From Microbacterium sp. BH-3-3-3 (GTDB lineage Bacteria; Actinomycetota; Actinomycetes; Actinomycetales; Microbacteriaceae): 64,000 bases of DNA. Position numbers and translations under genes: made by a program. Each line of letters opens with the position of its first letter. Position 1 is the first letter of the stretch. The notes beneath the pieces are model-generated. The model saw nothing but the letters and a program-made list of their open reading frames with translations. It ran no database searches and had not been told where the DNA came from. The stretch covers positions 124,001 through 188,000 of the forward strand of contig NZ_VEFS01000002.1 of NCBI RefSeq assembly GCF_007679045.1. The letters run 5' to 3'. Positions 16,783 through 25,777 of the stretch are shown here, one piece after another.

Positions 16783-17727
16783 TCAGCCCTGAGCGGGCGC
16801 GGAAGCCTCCGACAGACGGGCCACCTCGTCGGCGGTCAACTCCAGGGACGTGCTCGCGAGAAGGTCGGCGACCTGCTCGACCTTCGAGGCGCTGGCGATG
16901 GGGGCGGCGACCGTGGGCTGCGCGCGCAGCCAGGCGAGTGCCGTCGAGGCGATCGAGGCGCCGTGCGCGTCACCGACCTCCTCGAGTGCGTCGATGAGGG
17001 CGAGACCCGCGGGGGTGGCGAGCTTCGCCGCCCCTTCGGCGCGCGGCGACGACCCGGCGGCATCCGACGACCGGTACTTGCCGGTCAGGAAGCCGCTCGC
17101 CAGGGCGTAGTAGGGCACGAGCGACATCCCGTACTGCTCGGCGACGGGCACGATCTCGCTCTCGACCTGCGTGCGGTGCACGAGGTTGTAGTGCGGCTGG
17201 ATCGCCACGGGCAGATCGGCCCCGGCCGCCTCGGCCAGCGAGATCCACTCGCGGATGCGCTCGGCGGTGTAGTTCGACACGGCGACGTACCGCACGAGGC
17301 CGTCGGTGACGAGGTCGGCGAAGGCGGCCACCGTCTCTTCGAGCGGTGTCTCGGCGTCGTCGAAGTGGGCGTAGTAGAGGTCGATCGCGTCGACACCGAG
17401 GCGCTTCAGCGATGCCTCGGCCGCGGCGCGCACGTTCGATGCCGACAGGCCGCGGAACTCCGGGTGCTGGCTGACCTTGGTGGCCACGACGACGTTCTCG
17501 GGCTTGCGTGAGGCGAGCCACTCGCCGATGAGCGTCTCGCTCTCGCCTCCGGAGTTGCCGGGGACCCAGGCGCTGTACGCGTCGGCGGTGTCGATGAAAT
17601 CGCCTCCGCCCGCGTGGAAGGCGTCGAGCACCGCGAACGAGGTGTCGCGATCGGCGGTCCAGCCGAAGACGTTGCCCCCGAGCGAGAGGGGGAGGATGTC
17701 GAGGTCGCTGCGTCCAATGCGGGTCAT
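16783..17727 (-). CDS. Aldo/keto reductase
   Basis: A 314-residue NADPH-dependent oxidoreductase of the AKR superfamily. ATG 17727 is preferred because AAAGGG lies at a good distance and the protein then starts MTRIGRSDLDILPLSLGGN, the usual family N-terminus. The catalytic tetrad is visible: Asp in FIDTADAYSAW, Tyr in the same motif, Lys in VVATKVSQ, and His in YYAHFDDAETP. SNYTAERI and the C-terminal AP-IASASKVEQVADL complete the family pattern. It reduces carbonyl compounds; the substrate is unknown. A 14-bp dyad TGACC-CTGT-GGTCA lies 25 nt upstream of the start and could bind a regulator. Confidence 0.92.
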   Translation of the reverse strand: MTRIGRSDLDILPLSLGGNVFGWTADRDTSFAVLDAFHAGGGDFIDTADAYSAWVPGNSGGESETLIGEWLASRKPENVVVATKVSQHPEFRGLSASNVRAAAEASLKRLGVDAIDLYYAHFDDAETPLEETVAAFADLVTDGLVRYVAVSNYTAERIREWISLAEAAGADLPVAIQPHYNLVHRTQVESEIVPVAEQYGMSLVPYYALASGFLTGKYRSSDAAGSSPRAEGAAKLATPAGLALIDALEEVGDAHGASIASTALAWLRAQPTVAAPIASASKVEQVADLLASTSLELTADEVARLSEASAPAQG

Positions 17728-17822
17728 GATGCCCTTTCCGTCGAGGTTCGCTGACCCTGTGGTCAACGGTGACGCTCGGCGTGCATTCCCGCAACGCGCC
17801 GCGAGCGGCACAGAACGCGCGG

Positions 17823-17963
17823 TCAGTTGCCGCCCGAGAGGATACCGATGAGGCCGCTGATCAACAGCCACAGGCCCACGCCCGCGCCGGCGATCCAGAT
17901 GACGACCGTTCCCGGGGGGTACTTCTTCTTGCCGTCGCCGCTGCCGCCGTCGGGGGCGCTCAC
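17823..17963 (-). CDS. 46-residue single-helix membrane protein
   Basis: GTG 17963 to TGA 17823. The peptide begins SAPDGGSGDGKKKYPPG, then one membrane helix (about residues 19-42, TVVIWIAGAGVGLWLLISG onwards) and ends GGN. Its GTG overlaps the stop of the upstream 66-residue membrane protein gene (GTGA), so the two are likely translated together. Family unknown, but the charged head, single helix and coupling suggest a real gene. Confidence 0.65.
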   Translation of the reverse strand: MSAPDGGSGDGKKKYPPGTVVIWIAGAGVGLWLLISGLIGILSGGN

Positions 17964-18160
17964 GAGCGCACCATCATGATGATCGAGACGATGAGCACGG
18001 CGAGACCTCCGAGGACGGCGATGGTGGCGATGACGGGTCCGCCGCCGGCGAAGAACGCGGCGACGCCGAGAGCAACGAACAGCACGCCGAGCACGAGCCC
18101 GGCCACCTGGTACACGCGATAGCGCCGGCCTTCACCCGACGTCACCTTCTGTTCGCTCAC
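17960..18160 (-). CDS. Small two-helix membrane protein
   Basis: A 66-residue protein with a basic N-terminus (MSEQKVTSGEGRRYRVYQ) and two hydrophobic segments (about residues 19-40 and 44-64) separated by AGGGP. Not recognised. It overlaps the 46-residue membrane protein gene by 4 nt and could form a complex with it. Confidence 0.75.
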   Translation of the reverse strand: MSEQKVTSGEGRRYRVYQVAGLVLGVLFVALGVAAFFAGGGPVIATIAVLGGLAVLIVSIIMMVRS

Positions 18161-18247
18161 GATTCCCCCTTCTGCTCAGGCTACCGAAAAGCGACTGTCC
18201 CCCCGATTCCGTCTCCGGGGAACGCCCCGCAACGGCCCCGCGCGGCG

Positions 18248-18253
18248 TAGCGT
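18248..18253 (+). promoter_or_regulatory. -10 box of a leaderless promoter
   Basis: TAGCGT, 6 nt before the ATG at 18260. Confidence 0.6.
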
Positions 18254-18259
18254 GGGCCT

Positions 18260-18757
18260 ATGTCGCGCCCCGCTCCCGACCCCGTCCGCCCCGGCCAGGA
18301 ATCCGTGTGGGACTACCCCCGCCCGCCCCGGGTGGAGCGGGTCGACAAACGCGTGCAGATCGACTTCGGCGGCACCCGCATCGTCGACACCGACGACGTG
18401 GTGCGCGTGCTCGAGACGAGTCACCCTCCGGTGTACTACCTGCCCATCTCGGCCTTCGGTGGTGCGCTCACGCTGGGCGAGGGAGCGTCGTTCTGCGAGT
18501 TCAAGGGCGGCGCGCGGTACTTCGACGTCCACGGCGGTGGGGGAGCGGTCGCTCCGCGTGCGGCCTGGAACTACCCGCACCCCATGCCGGGCTACGAGGC
18601 GCTCGAAGACCGCGTGGCACTGTACGCCGGCCCGATGGATCGCGTCGTGCTCGCGGGCGAGACGGTCGAGCCCCAGCCGGGCGGGTTCTACGGCGGGTGG
18701 GTGACCGCCGACCTCGCGGGTCCGTTCAAGGGCGTCCCGGGCTCCATGGGCTGGTGA
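18260..18757 (+). CDS. DUF427 domain protein
   Basis: A 165-residue protein of the DUF427 (NTP_transf_9) family, small beta-rich proteins of unclear function found in actinobacteria and proteobacteria. Typical elements are VQIDFGGTRIVDTDDVVRVLETSHPPVYYLP, split here as VQIDFGGTRIVDT and SHPPVYYLP, then SFCEFKGGARYFDV, AAWNYPHPMPGYE and the C-terminal YGGWVTADLAGPFKG. Monocistronic, with a leaderless start. Confidence 0.9.
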   Translation: MSRPAPDPVRPGQESVWDYPRPPRVERVDKRVQIDFGGTRIVDTDDVVRVLETSHPPVYYLPISAFGGALTLGEGASFCEFKGGARYFDVHGGGGAVAPRAAWNYPHPMPGYEALEDRVALYAGPMDRVVLAGETVEPQPGGFYGGWVTADLAGPFKGVPGSMGW

Positions 18758-18799
18758 CCCCGCTCCCTCTTGGGGAGAAGGGACACCGGATGCCACGCC

Positions 18800-20860
18800 T
18801 CAGGCGCGGTCGAAAGCCCCCGGCACCGCCGCGTGCAACTCGGCGATCCACGCGCGGGCGTTGCCGTCCGACGGTGCGCGCCAGTCTCCGCGCGGTGACA
18901 GCGACCCGGCGGGGGAGACCTTCGGACCGTTGGGGATCGCCGAGCGCTTGAACTGCGCGAACCCGAAGAACCGCTGCAGGAACACCTCGAGCCACTTCGC
19001 CACGGTGTCGAGGTCGTACGACGGACGCTCGCCCTCGGGATAGCCGGCGGGCCAGGACCCGGCATCCGGATCGCCCCAGGCGTGCGCCGCGAGGAACGCG
19101 ATCTTCGACGGCCGGAAGCCGTACCGCATGACGTGGTAGAGCGAGAAGTCGTGCAGGTTGTACGGGCCGATGCGGTCTTCGGTCGACTGCATGCGGCCGT
19201 CTTGGCCGGCCGGCACGAGCTCGGGGCTGATCTCGGTGTCGAGCACGTCTTGCAGCACGTCGACGGTCGCGTCGCTCAGCTCGCCGGCCGAGATGACCCA
19301 CCGGATGACGTGCTGGATCAGCGTTTTGGGGACGCCGGGGTTGACCGAGTAGTGGCTCATCTGGTCGCCCACGCCGTAGGTGGACCAGCCGAGCGCGATC
19401 TCGGACAGGTCGCCCGTTCCGATGACGATCCCGCCCTTCATGTTGGCGAGGCGGAAGAGGTAGTCGGTGCGCAGACCCGCCTGCACGTTCTCGAACGTGA
19501 CGTCGTGCACGGGCTCGCCGGCCGCGAACGGGTGCCCCATGCGCGAGAGCATCTCGGATGCCGCGGGGCGGATGTCGATCTCTTCGATCGTCGCGCCCAC
19601 GGCCTCGGCGAGGGCGATCGCGTTGCCCTTGGTCTTCGCGCTCGTGGCGAAGCCGGGGAGCGTGTAGGCGAGGATGTCGCTGCGGGGGCGGCCCATGCGG
19701 TCCATGGCCCGCGCGATCACCAGCAGCGCATGCGTGGAGTCGAGCCCGCCGCTGACGCCGAGCACCGGCTTCGGCGAGCCGATCGCCTGCAGGCGCTGCA
19801 CGAGGCCCGACACCTGGATGTTGAACGCCTCGTAGCAGTCCTGCGCCAACCGGGCGGGGTCGTCGGGGACGAACGGGAAGCGGTCGAGCGCGCGCCGCAG
19901 GCCGAGGTCACCCGCGGGCGGGGCGAGCTCGAACGTCACGGTCCGGAAGTGCGGGTCGACCGTGCGGCGATTGTCGTCGAAGGTGCCCTGACGCAGGCGG
20001 TCCTGCCGCAACCGATCGAGGTCGACATCGGCGACGCTGCGGCGCGGACCGTCGGGGAAGCGCTCGGTGGTGGCGAGCAGCCGCCCGCCCTCGTAGATCA
20101 TCGTCTGCCCGTCCCACGAGACGTCGTTCGTCGACTCGCCCTGGCCGGCGGCGGCGTACACGTAGGCGGCGAGGCAGCGCATCGACTGGGACTGCGACAG
20201 GATCGACCGATCGTCGGCGCGACCGATCGTGATGGGGCTGCCCGAGAGGTTGGCGAGCACGGTGGCTCCGGCGAGGGCCGCGCTCGACGACGGGGGGATC
20301 GGCACCCACACGTCTTCGCACACCTCGGCGTGCACGGTCAGACCGGGGACGTCGGTGGCGGCGAAGAGCAGGTCGGGACCGAACGGGACCGTCTCGCCGG
20401 CGACGCGGATCTCGCCCCCCGCCTGGTCGTCGCCGCGGGCGTACCAGCGGTGCTCGTAGAACTCCCGGTACGTCGGCAGGTACGACTTGGGGGCGACGCC
20501 CAGCACGCGGCCCCGGTGCACGACCACGGCGCAGTTGAACAGGCGATTGCCGTGCCGCAGGGGAGCGCCGACCAGCAGGACGGGAAGCAGATCGGCGGAT
20601 GCCGCGACGAGACGCTCCAGCGCCGTCTCGACCGCGTCGAGCAGGGGATCCTGCATGACGAGGTCATCGATCGCGTAGCCGCTCAGGCACAGCTCGGGGA
20701 ACACCGCGACCGCGACGCCGTCCGCGTCGCACTCCCGCGCGGCGCTCAGCACGGCATCGGCGTTCGTCGCGGGGTCGGCGACGGCGACGGGGATCGTGCA
20801 CGCCGCCACGCGCGCGAATCCGTGACGGTAGACGCTCTCGAACGGCAGATCGGTGATCAC
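18800..20860 (-). CDS. nadE: Glutamine-dependent NAD(+) synthetase
   Basis: A 686-residue two-domain enzyme for the last step of NAD synthesis (NaAD + ATP + Gln to NAD). GTG 20860 gives the length usual for actinobacterial NadE (about 680). The N-terminal nitrilase-type glutaminase shows the Glu-Lys-Cys triad: Glu in VFPELCLSGYA, Lys in APKSYLPTYREFYE, Cys in HAEVCEDVWVP. The C-terminal synthetase has the PP-loop GVSGGLDSTHALLV and GTGDLSEIALGWSTYG. No residues appear to be missing. A CAGACT box lies 6 nt upstream of the start. Confidence 0.96.
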   Translation of the reverse strand: MITDLPFESVYRHGFARVAACTIPVAVADPATNADAVLSAARECDADGVAVAVFPELCLSGYAIDDLVMQDPLLDAVETALERLVAASADLLPVLLVGAPLRHGNRLFNCAVVVHRGRVLGVAPKSYLPTYREFYEHRWYARGDDQAGGEIRVAGETVPFGPDLLFAATDVPGLTVHAEVCEDVWVPIPPSSSAALAGATVLANLSGSPITIGRADDRSILSQSQSMRCLAAYVYAAAGQGESTNDVSWDGQTMIYEGGRLLATTERFPDGPRRSVADVDLDRLRQDRLRQGTFDDNRRTVDPHFRTVTFELAPPAGDLGLRRALDRFPFVPDDPARLAQDCYEAFNIQVSGLVQRLQAIGSPKPVLGVSGGLDSTHALLVIARAMDRMGRPRSDILAYTLPGFATSAKTKGNAIALAEAVGATIEEIDIRPAASEMLSRMGHPFAAGEPVHDVTFENVQAGLRTDYLFRLANMKGGIVIGTGDLSEIALGWSTYGVGDQMSHYSVNPGVPKTLIQHVIRWVISAGELSDATVDVLQDVLDTEISPELVPAGQDGRMQSTEDRIGPYNLHDFSLYHVMRYGFRPSKIAFLAAHAWGDPDAGSWPAGYPEGERPSYDLDTVAKWLEVFLQRFFGFAQFKRSAIPNGPKVSPAGSLSPRGDWRAPSDGNARAWIAELHAAVPGAFDRA

Positions 20861-20969
20861 CGCTCCAGTCTGGCAGGAGCCTCCGACACCGTGGCCACCC
20901 TTGGCGATCGGACCCCGGCTGTGGACGGGCGACGACCGATGTCGGTGGTCCCGATTAGCGTTGACGACC

Positions 20970-23900
20970 ATGCGGTACATCGAGCAAGACGCGCGGATCG
21001 TCTGGAGCGCCAGCGACCTCAAGGCGGCGGCGGAGTGCGAGTTCGCGTGGCTGCGCGCCATCGACGCGAAGATCGGCCGCATCGCCCCGGTCGACGACCC
21101 CGAAGACGCGACCCTCGAGCGCGCCGCGCGGCTCGGCACCGCGCACGAGCAGCGGGTGCTCGAGGAGTACCGCCGGCGTCTCGGCGACGCGGTGCGCGAG
21201 ATCCCGGCGGCCCGCTCGTCCGATGCCGAGGCGCTCGCCGAGGCCGTCCGCCTCACCGACGCCGCGCTGGCGGACCCGAGCGCCGAGGTCGTCTACCAGG
21301 CGGCGTTCGCGACCGACGAGTTCGTGGGCTTCGCCGACTTCCTCGTGCGCGAGCCCGCCGACGGGTCCGGCGCGCCGCGCCGGTGGCTCGTGCAAGACAC
21401 CAAGCTCGCCCGCCGGGCGCGGGTGACCGCGCTCATGCAGCTCGCGGCCTACGTCGATCAGCTCGACCGCCTGGGCGTCGCGCGCGCCGACGAGGTGCAG
21501 CTCCTGCTCGGCGACGGCACGACCAGCACGCACCGCGTCGACGACCTTCTGCCGGTGTTCGCGCTGAGGCGCGCGCGCCTGCACGCCCTCATCGCCGACC
21601 GTCGCGTCGAGCTCGGCCTCGCGGGCCCGGTCATCGCGTGGGGAGACCCGCGCGGAGACCTCGACGTCATCGCGTGTGGCCGCTGCGCCACCTGCGAGCT
21701 CGAGGTCGTCGCCCATCGCGACCTGCTCGTGGTCGCCGGCATGCGGCCGGTGCAGCGCGATCGCCTGCGCGCGGGCGGCATCCGCACCATCGACGACCTC
21801 GCCGCGGCCACCGAGCCGCCGACGGCGATGAGCGGCGACACGTTCGCCTCGTTGCGGACGCAGGCGCGACTGCAGCTCACCAGCCCCGCCGGCGTCCCCG
21901 GTGACCCCGCAGCGACGGACACCGCCGACAGCGCCCCCGCGGTGCCGACGTTCGAGGTGGTGGCGCCGAAGTCCCTCGGCGTGCTGCCGCGTCCCGACCA
22001 CGGCGACCTGTTCTTCGATTTCGAGGGCGACCCGCTGTACACCGAGGGCGCGGGCGTGCAGTGGGGCATCGACTACCTGTTCGGGTGGGTCGACACACGA
22101 GAGGTCTACGGCGAGCTGTGGGCCCACACCTTCGACGAGGAGCGCCTCGCCCTCGAGCGGTTCCTCGACATGGTGGCCCTGCGTCGGCAGCAGTACCCCG
22201 ACATGCACATCTACCACTACGCGCCCTACGAGCCCACGCACCTGCTGACCATGGCGGCGCGCTACGGCGTGCGCGAGGCCGATGTCGACCGGCTGCTGCG
22301 CGACGGCGTCTTCGTCGACCTCTACCCGGTCGTGCGGCGCGCCCTGCGCGTCGGATCGCGCTCGTATTCGATCAAGAAGCTCGAGCCGCTCTACATGGGC
22401 GACGAGGTGCGCACGAGCGACGTGCAGCGCGGCGACGACTCGATCGTGAAGTACGTCGAGGCGCGGGCCCTCGCGGCAGACGGCGACGCCGCCGGCGCGC
22501 AGCGCGTGCTCGACGACCTCGCCGACTACAACCGCTACGACTGCGTCTCGACGCGCCGCCTGCGCGACTGGCTGGTCGACCGGGCGCGCGAGGCGGGCGC
22601 CGTCCCCGCCCGGGGAGCAGAGCCCGACGAGCAGACGTACGAACCCTCTCCGCGGGCGACCGCTCTGCAGCGCTGGGCCGCGAGCGCGGCCGAGACCGAC
22701 GAACACTCCGCCGACGCCCAGGCGCTCCGCCTCGCGGCGGCCGCGATCGACTACTACCCGCGTGAAGAGAAGACCTACTGGGCCACCCACTTCCTGCGTC
22801 TGCGCGAGCCGGTGTCGGTGTGGGAAGAGACGCGCGACGTGGTCGTGGTCGACGCGTCGCGCTCACGGGTCGTCGCCGACTGGCACTTCCCCGAGTCGGG
22901 GCGCGGATCGGAGCGCCGCCTCGTCGAGCTGCGCGGAGACGTCGCCCCGGGCACCCGCCTGAGCGTCGACTCCGACCCCTTCGCGGTCTACGACCTCCCG
23001 GCGCCGTTCCCCCTCGACACCCGCCCGCGGTGGATCCACGGTGCGCGGCGCGTGACGGTGCGCGAGGTGCTCGATGACGGGGCCATCGTCGAAGAGACCG
23101 CCGCAGACGGCGTGACGTGGGACGATCTCCCCCTCGCGCTGACGCCACCGGCGCCGCCGCGCGCGGGGAACCAGCAGAAGGCGATCGACGCGTGGGCCGA
23201 CGAGGTGCTCGCCGCTCTCCCTCGCATCCCCGACGGTCCGGCGGCCGACATCCTCCGCCGCATTCCGCCGCGCACGCGGTCGGGCAGTCTCGCTCCCGTC
23301 ACGGCCGTGGACGGCGGCGACGGAGACGATGAAGTCGCTGCCATCGCGCGGAGCGTCGCCGACCTCGACCACAGCTACCTCGCGGTGCAGGGCCCTCCCG
23401 GTACCGGCAAGACCTACGTGGGGTCGCACGTCATCGCCCGCCTCGTCGCGGAGCGCGGCTACCGCATCGGCGTCGTGGCGCAATCGCACGCGACCATCGA
23501 GCACATGCTCGACCAGGTGATCGTCGCCGGCGTCCCCGCGTCGCGCGTCGGGAAGGCCCCCAAAGACCCGACCGCGCCTCACGCGTTCACGGTGCTGCCG
23601 AAGAACGGGGTTTCGGCGTTCACCGCGGAGAACGCCGAAACCGGCTTCGTCGTCGGTGGCACCGCGTGGGACTTCAGCCACGAGACGCGCATCCCGCGCG
23701 GCAGCCTCGACCTGCTCGTCATCGACGAGGCGGGGCAGTTCTCGCTCGCCTCGACCATCGCGGTCTCTCTCGCCGCGCAGCGACTGCTTCTGCTCGGCGA
23801 TCCCCAGCAGCTGCCGCAGGTGAGTCAGGGCACCCACCCCGAGCCGGTGGACACGTCCGCCCTCGGCTGGATCATCGACGGCGCCGAGGTCGTGCCCGCC

Positions 23901-24545
23901 GAGCTCGGCTACTTCCTCGCCCGCACCCGTCGCATGCACCCGGCCGTCGCCGGACCGGTCTCGCGCTTGTCGTACGAGGGTCGCCTCGAGGCGCACCCCT
24001 CGACAGCTCTTCGTCATCTCGAAGGTGTCGAGCCGGGCGTGCACGTCGTGCCCGTTCGCCATCGCGGAAACTCGACCTTCTCGTCCGAGGAGGCGGCCGA
24101 GGTCGCGCGCATCGTGGGCGGGCTCGTCGGCCGTGTCTGGACGGGCGCTGAAGGCGGACCCGGAGACACCGCGACGGTGCACGAGCCGCGTCCCCTGCGC
24201 ACCGACGACATCATCGTGATCACGCCCTACAACGCCCAGCAGGTCGCGGTCGAAGAAGCCCTCCTGGCCGCGGGACTCGCCGACGTACCGGTCGGCACCG
24301 TCGACCGGTTCCAGGGCAAGGAGGCCGTCGTCGCCATCCTCACGTTGGCGGCGTCGTCGGGGCGCGAGGCCCCGCGCGGACTCGAGTTCCTGCTTCTGCG
24401 CAACCGCATCAACGTCGCGGTCTCGCGCGCGATGCAGGCGGCGTACGTCGTCTACTCGCCCGCGTTGCTCGACGATCTCCCGCGCACCCCCGAGGGCGTC
24501 GCGCGCCTCAGCGCGTTCGCGCGTCTCGTGGCCGAGGCCGACTGA
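20970..24545 (+). CDS. TM0106-family RecB-like nuclease fused to a DNA2/UPF1-type helicase
   Basis: A 1191-residue protein. ATG 20970 is preferred, with a TAGCGT box 8 nt upstream. Residues 1-600 hold a RecB-like nuclease core (SASDLKAAAECEFAW, WLVQDTKLARRA) with a Cys motif CGRCATCELE and an RNase H-like element LFFDFEGDPLYT. The C-terminal half is a superfamily 1 helicase: Walker A GPPGTGKTYVG (about residues 808-818), Walker B VIDEAGQFSLAS, LLLGDPQQLPQV, GTVDRFQGKEAVV and RNRINVAVSRA. A nuclease-helicase of this type should process DNA or RNA ends; its biological role is not established. Confidence 0.9.
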   Translation: MRYIEQDARIVWSASDLKAAAECEFAWLRAIDAKIGRIAPVDDPEDATLERAARLGTAHEQRVLEEYRRRLGDAVREIPAARSSDAEALAEAVRLTDAALADPSAEVVYQAAFATDEFVGFADFLVREPADGSGAPRRWLVQDTKLARRARVTALMQLAAYVDQLDRLGVARADEVQLLLGDGTTSTHRVDDLLPVFALRRARLHALIADRRVELGLAGPVIAWGDPRGDLDVIACGRCATCELEVVAHRDLLVVAGMRPVQRDRLRAGGIRTIDDLAAATEPPTAMSGDTFASLRTQARLQLTSPAGVPGDPAATDTADSAPAVPTFEVVAPKSLGVLPRPDHGDLFFDFEGDPLYTEGAGVQWGIDYLFGWVDTREVYGELWAHTFDEERLALERFLDMVALRRQQYPDMHIYHYAPYEPTHLLTMAARYGVREADVDRLLRDGVFVDLYPVVRRALRVGSRSYSIKKLEPLYMGDEVRTSDVQRGDDSIVKYVEARALAADGDAAGAQRVLDDLADYNRYDCVSTRRLRDWLVDRAREAGAVPARGAEPDEQTYEPSPRATALQRWAASAAETDEHSADAQALRLAAAAIDYYPREEKTYWATHFLRLREPVSVWEETRDVVVVDASRSRVVADWHFPESGRGSERRLVELRGDVAPGTRLSVDSDPFAVYDLPAPFPLDTRPRWIHGARRVTVREVLDDGAIVEETAADGVTWDDLPLALTPPAPPRAGNQQKAIDAWADEVLAALPRIPDGPAADILRRIPPRTRSGSLAPVTAVDGGDGDDEVAAIARSVADLDHSYLAVQGPPGTGKTYVGSHVIARLVAERGYRIGVVAQSHATIEHMLDQVIVAGVPASRVGKAPKDPTAPHAFTVLPKNGVSAFTAENAETGFVVGGTAWDFSHETRIPRGSLDLLVIDEAGQFSLASTIAVSLAAQRLLLLGDPQQLPQVSQGTHPEPVDTSALGWIIDGAEVVPAELGYFLARTRRMHPAVAGPVSRLSYEGRLEAHPSTALRHLEGVEPGVHVVPVRHRGNSTFSSEEAAEVARIVGGLVGRVWTGAEGGPGDTATVHEPRPLRTDDIIVITPYNAQQVAVEEALLAAGLADVPVGTVDRFQGKEAVVAILTLAASSGREAPRGLEFLLLRNRINVAVSRAMQAAYVVYSPALLDDLPRTPEGVARLSAFARLVAEAD

Positions 24546-24565
24546 CCGGCGACGCCGCGATCAGG

Positions 24566-24589
24566 GCGCACCGGGCAGGCCCGGCGCGC
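24566..24589. terminator. Hairpin between convergent genes
   Basis: GCGCaCCGGG (24566-24575) pairs with CCCGGcGCGC (24580-24589) with one mismatch and a 4-nt loop. It lies between the converging helicase and upp genes and could serve both. Confidence 0.55.
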
Positions 24590-24596
24590 CTGAACC

Positions 24597-25229
24597 TCAG
24601 GCGGTGCCGTAGAGGCGGTCGCCGGCGTCACCGAGACCGGGCACGATGTAGCCCTTCTCGTTGAGGCGCTCGTCGACGGCGCCCAGCACGAGGGTGACGT
24701 CGTGGCCCTCGACCTGCTTCTCGATCGCCGCGACACCCTCGGGAGCGCCGAGCAGGCAGATCGCGGTCACGTCCTGCGCGCCGCGTGCGAAGAGGAATTT
24801 GATGGCCGCGCCGAGCGAGCCGCCGGTGGCGAGCATCGGGTCGAGCACGAAGCACTGGCGGTCGCTGAGGTCGTCGGGCAGGCGCTCGGCGTACGTCGTC
24901 GGCTCGAAGGTCTCTTCGTCGCGCACCATGCCGAGGAATCCGACCTCGGCCGTGGGGAGCAGCTTGACCATGCCCTCGAGCATGCCGAGTCCGGCGCGCA
25001 GGATCGGGACGACGATCGGGCGGGGCTCGCTGATCTTCACGCCCATGGTCGTGGTGACAGGGGTCTGGATCTCGATCGGGTCGACGCGGACGTTGCGGGT
25101 GGCTTCGTACGCGAGGAGCGTCACGAGCTCTTCGGTGAGCTGACGGAACACCGGCGACGACGTCTGCACGTCACGCAGCACCGTCAGCTTGTGGGTGATG
25201 AGCGGGTGGTCGGCGACGTGGACACGCAT
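24597..25229 (-). CDS. upp: Uracil phosphoribosyltransferase
   Basis: A 210-residue salvage enzyme that makes UMP from uracil and PRPP. Sequence signs are [19 protein letters not shown] at the start, [16 protein letters not shown], the PRPP loop [15 protein letters not shown], and the uracil-binding C-terminus [16 protein letters not shown]. Length is standard. A TAGCCT box lies 7 nt upstream of the ATG. It is divergent from tadA. Confidence 0.97.
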   Translation of the reverse strand: MRVHVADHPLITHKLTVLRDVQTSSPVFRQLTEELVTLLAYEATRNVRVDPIEIQTPVTTTMGVKISEPRPIVVPILRAGLGMLEGMVKLLPTAEVGFLGMVRDEETFEPTTYAERLPDDLSDRQCFVLDPMLATGGSLGAAIKFLFARGAQDVTAICLLGAPEGVAAIEKQVEGHDVTLVLGAVDERLNEKGYIVPGLGDAGDRLYGTA

Positions 25230-25285
25230 AGGCTCAAGGCTAACCTCTTCACCCGCGCGGCTCAGCCCCCGTTCTTGGAGCTTCT

Positions 25286-25777
25286 GTGATCTCGACCGCC
25301 CGCGACCTCGACGCGATGCGTCGGGCTCTCGCGCTCGCCGACGCCGCCGCGAGCGACGACGACGTGCCGGTGGGGGCGGTGGTGCTGGATGCCGCGGGCG
25401 AGGTCATCGGCGAAGGGCGCAACCTCCGCGAGGCCACGCACGATCCCACGGCGCACGCCGAGGTGGTGGCGCTGCGGCAGGCGGCGACGCGCCTCGGATC
25501 GTGGCACCTTGCCGGCTGCACGCTCGTCGTCACCCTCGAGCCGTGCGTGATGTGCGCGGGCGCGATCCTGCAGGCGCGCGTCCCGCGCGTGGTGTTCGGG
25601 GCGTGGGATGCCAAGGCGGGAGCCGCCGGGTCGATGTACGACCTTCTGCGCGACCGGCGTCTGCCGCACCGCGTCGAGGTGGTCGGCGGTGTCCACGAGG
25701 AGCACGCCACCGCTCAGCTCCAGGCCTTCTTCCGCGGCCGTCGCGGCTCGGACGACGCGGCCTCGTCAGCGCGGTAG
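25286..25777 (+). CDS. tadA: tRNA-specific adenosine deaminase TadA
   Basis: A 163-residue zinc deaminase that converts A34 to inosine in tRNA-Arg(ACG). Zinc and catalytic residues are His57-Ala-Glu59 in [13 protein letters not shown] and Cys87/Cys90 in [15 protein letters not shown] 25286 follows a TTGGAG ribosome-binding site. The C-terminus overlaps the convergent oxidoreductase gene by 12 nt. Confidence 0.93.
   Translation: MISTARDLDAMRRALALADAAASDDDVPVGAVVLDAAGEVIGEGRNLREATHDPTAHAEVVALRQAATRLGSWHLAGCTLVVTLEPCVMCAGAILQARVPRVVFGAWDAKAGAAGSMYDLLRDRRLPHRVEVVGGVHEEHATAQLQAFFRGRRGSDDAASSAR

Noticed and set aside
19082-21904. A 940-codon plus-strand frame antisense to nadE
   Set aside because: nadE and the helicase gene on the proper frames have all expected motifs; this frame shows only low-complexity Arg/His/Gly/Ala sequence.
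25225-25250. AGGCTAACCT upstream of upp, resembling half of a DtxR/IdeR iron box
   Set aside because: Only the right half matches; the left half has no agreement, and the sequence is explained by the TAGCCT -10 box of upp on the other strand.
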